A stretch of 6,417 nucleotides of DNA from Thermoflexus hugenholtzii JAD2 (GTDB lineage Bacteria; Chloroflexota; Dehalococcoidia; UBA2979): positions 1 to 6,417 of the forward strand of contig CAMDBZ010000102.1 of NCBI GenBank assembly GCA_945889565.1, read 5' to 3'. This document shows positions 5,437-6,417 of this stretch, piece after piece. Positions within the stretch are counted from its first letter, which is position 1. Each line of letters opens with the position of its first letter. Position numbers and translations under genes: made by a program. Under the pieces are notes generated by a model that was not told where the DNA came from, did not search any database, and was given only the letters and a program-made list of their open reading frames with translations.

Positions 5437-6324
5437 ATGGCCGAGATCGCAGCGGGCGAGTACGTGGACACCTACATCAACCTGCCGGCGGCTGAGCGCC
5501 AGCCGGACGACGCGATGGACCCGAACATCCGGCGCTGGTTCCTGCGCTCCTCGCCCGACCTCGCGGGTGGCGTGTCGCCGGAGACGCTGGTGCAGCGGAT
5601 GGACGCGGCGGGCGTGCAGCAAGGGTTGCTCAACACCGGCGGCCCGGCCGCGATGAGCCGCAACCCCTACCAGGGTGGCTGGGGCGAGGTGACCCTCGAC
5701 GCGTTCCGCGCCAACTGCGAGCGCGTCGCGTCGCTCGCGCGCGCGTATCCCGGGCGCTTCCACCCGACGACGAACATCGACCCGACGCAGGGCATGAACG
5801 CGGTGCGCATGGTGGAGATCGCCGTGCGCGAGTTCGGCATGCGCGCGGTGCGGATGATGGGCGCGCTCACGAACTGCGCGCCCAACGACGCGCTGTGCTA
5901 TCCGATCTACACGAAGTGCATCGAGCTCGACATCCCGATCGTGATCAATGTCGGCGTGCCTGGTCCGCTGCGCTTCGCGAAGTACCAGCGGCCGATGGAC
6001 CTCGACGAGGTGCTGGTGACGTATCCGGAGCTGCGCGTGGTGGCGACGCACATCGGGCACCCGTGGCATGAGGAGACGGTGGCGTTGCTGCAGAAGCACG
6101 CGAACCTCTACCTGATGACTTCCGGCTTCGTGCCGAAGTACATCCCGGAGCCGGTGCTGCGGTTCATGAACACGCGTGGTCAGCACAAGGTGATGTGGTC
6201 CGCGGACTACCCGATCCAGACGTTCGAGCGCTGCGTCGACGAGGCGCTGCAGCTGCCGCTGCGCGACGGTGTGCTGCGCCGCTACATGCGTGAGAATGCG
6301 CTCGAGGTGTTCCGCCTGGGCTGA
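5437..6324 (+). CDS. Amidohydrolase-2 family protein with altered metal site
   Basis: A 295-aa protein of the amidohydrolase superfamily, Amidohydrolase_2 branch (relatives include ACMSD and resorcylate-type decarboxylases and lactone hydrolases). Visible are VQRMDAAGVQQGLLNTG (52-68), the strand-and-helix pattern YPGRFHPTTNIDPTQGM (104-120), FGMRAVRMMG (133-142), YPIYTKCIELDIPIVINVG (155-173), VVATHIGHPWHEE (201-213), and the C-terminal HKVMWSADYP (250-259) with Asp257 where the family has its catalytic Asp. The usual N-terminal metal motif DxHxH reads D11-T-Y13-I-N15, and the usual strand-5 His (IVxHxG) is Asn171, while His205 and Asp257 remain. Metal binding is therefore altered or lost. 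The ATG has GGGAG at 5426-5430. It is the last gene of the operon, 32 nt after the LLM gene. Confidence 0.9.
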   Translation: MAEIAAGEYVDTYINLPAAERQPDDAMDPNIRRWFLRSSPDLAGGVSPETLVQRMDAAGVQQGLLNTGGPAAMSRNPYQGGWGEVTLDAFRANCERVASLARAYPGRFHPTTNIDPTQGMNAVRMVEIAVREFGMRAVRMMGALTNCAPNDALCYPIYTKCIELDIPIVINVGVPGPLRFAKYQRPMDLDEVLVTYPELRVVATHIGHPWHEETVALLQKHANLYLMTSGFVPKYIPEPVLRFMNTRGQHKVMWSADYPIQTFERCVDEALQLPLRDGVLRRYMRENALEVFRLG

Positions 6325-6329
6325 ACTCG

Positions 6330-6417
6330 CTACGCGGGGACGCGTACGTCGAGCGGTGCGCGACGGATGAGCGAGAGCGCGCCGGCGGCGGCGAGCGCGC
6401 AGCCGGCGTAGGCGACG
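6330..6417 (-). CDS. C-terminal end of a convergent gene, probably a membrane protein
   Basis: The minus strand at the right edge reads 28 codons and a TAG stop (complement of 6330-6332). A hydrophobic stretch VAYAGCALAAAGALSLI is followed by a short basic, hydrophilic tail RRAPLDVRVPA. This pattern fits the last transmembrane helix and cytoplasmic tail of a transporter such as an MFS permease, though 28 residues cannot prove a family. It ends 5 bp from the amidohydrolase stop, in tail-to-tail orientation. If it is a transporter, it would not be in the operon but could serve the same pathway. Confidence 0.5.
   Translation of the reverse strand, partial: VAYAGCALAAAGALSLIRRAPLDVRVPA
6331..6346. 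terminator. Short hairpin between convergent genes
   Basis: TACGCG (6331-6336) pairs with CGCGTA (6341-6346) around GGGA, 6 nt after the amidohydrolase stop and overlapping the last codons of the convergent minus-strand gene. It could act as a weak bidirectional terminator; no T-tract follows. Confidence 0.3.

Noticed and set aside
4981..6186. A 401-codon minus-strand frame opposite the LLM and amidohydrolase genes
   Set aside because: It is a shadow frame with His/Arg/Val-rich low-information sequence, and the plus strand is clearly coding.

Overview
This is a very GC-rich, densely coded bacterial chromosome segment. GC-rich codon ends leave long open frames on the wrong strand almost everywhere. 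I find no rRNA, tRNA, CRISPR array, insertion sequence or phage gene. The gene set (bacterial SUI1/YciH, amphi-Trp protein, ABC-F ATPase, LLM-class flavin oxidoreductase, isochorismatase-like hydrolase, amidohydrolase-2 protein) suits a high-GC, metabolically versatile environmental lineage such as Chloroflexota, Actinomycetota or a deltaproteobacterium/Rokubacteria-like group. The window alone does not decide the phylum.

Layout. (1) 1-582, minus: N-terminal two thirds of an aldo/keto reductase that runs off the left edge, apparently expressed from a leaderless promoter. (2) 583-678: divergent control region with a perfect 14-bp palindrome. (3) 679-1349, plus: two small genes, an amphi-Trp domain protein and an eIF1-like SUI1/YciH protein. 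(4) 1390-3351, minus: a large ABC-F ATPase of YbiT-like build with an extra C-terminal Ala/Pro linker and coiled coil, convergent with the SUI1 gene. (5) 3352-3904: the only long gene-free stretch, with an AT-rich promoter-like island and a strong 11-bp hairpin. (6) 3905-6324, plus: a compact three-gene operon of isochorismatase-family cysteine hydrolase, LLM flavin-dependent oxidoreductase and amidohydrolase-2 protein. (7) 6330-6417, minus: the last 28 codons of a convergent gene, probably a membrane protein.

How the genes work together. The operon at 3905-6324 has the form of a small-molecule catabolic unit: a flavin oxidoreductase that could open or oxidise a substrate, and two C-N or C-C bond hydrolase/lyase-type enzymes. 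The LLM plus isochorismatase pairing recalls RutA/RutB of pyrimidine breakdown, but the substrate cannot be read from sequence. The most unusual point is that the amidohydrolase lacks the N-terminal HxH metal motif and the mid-barrel histidine while keeping its later His and Asp positions. Both junctions of this operon, and its end, carry a short GC hairpin at or just after the stop codon. The amphi-Trp/SUI1 pair and the ABC-F ATPase appear to be separate, the latter two probably translation-related.
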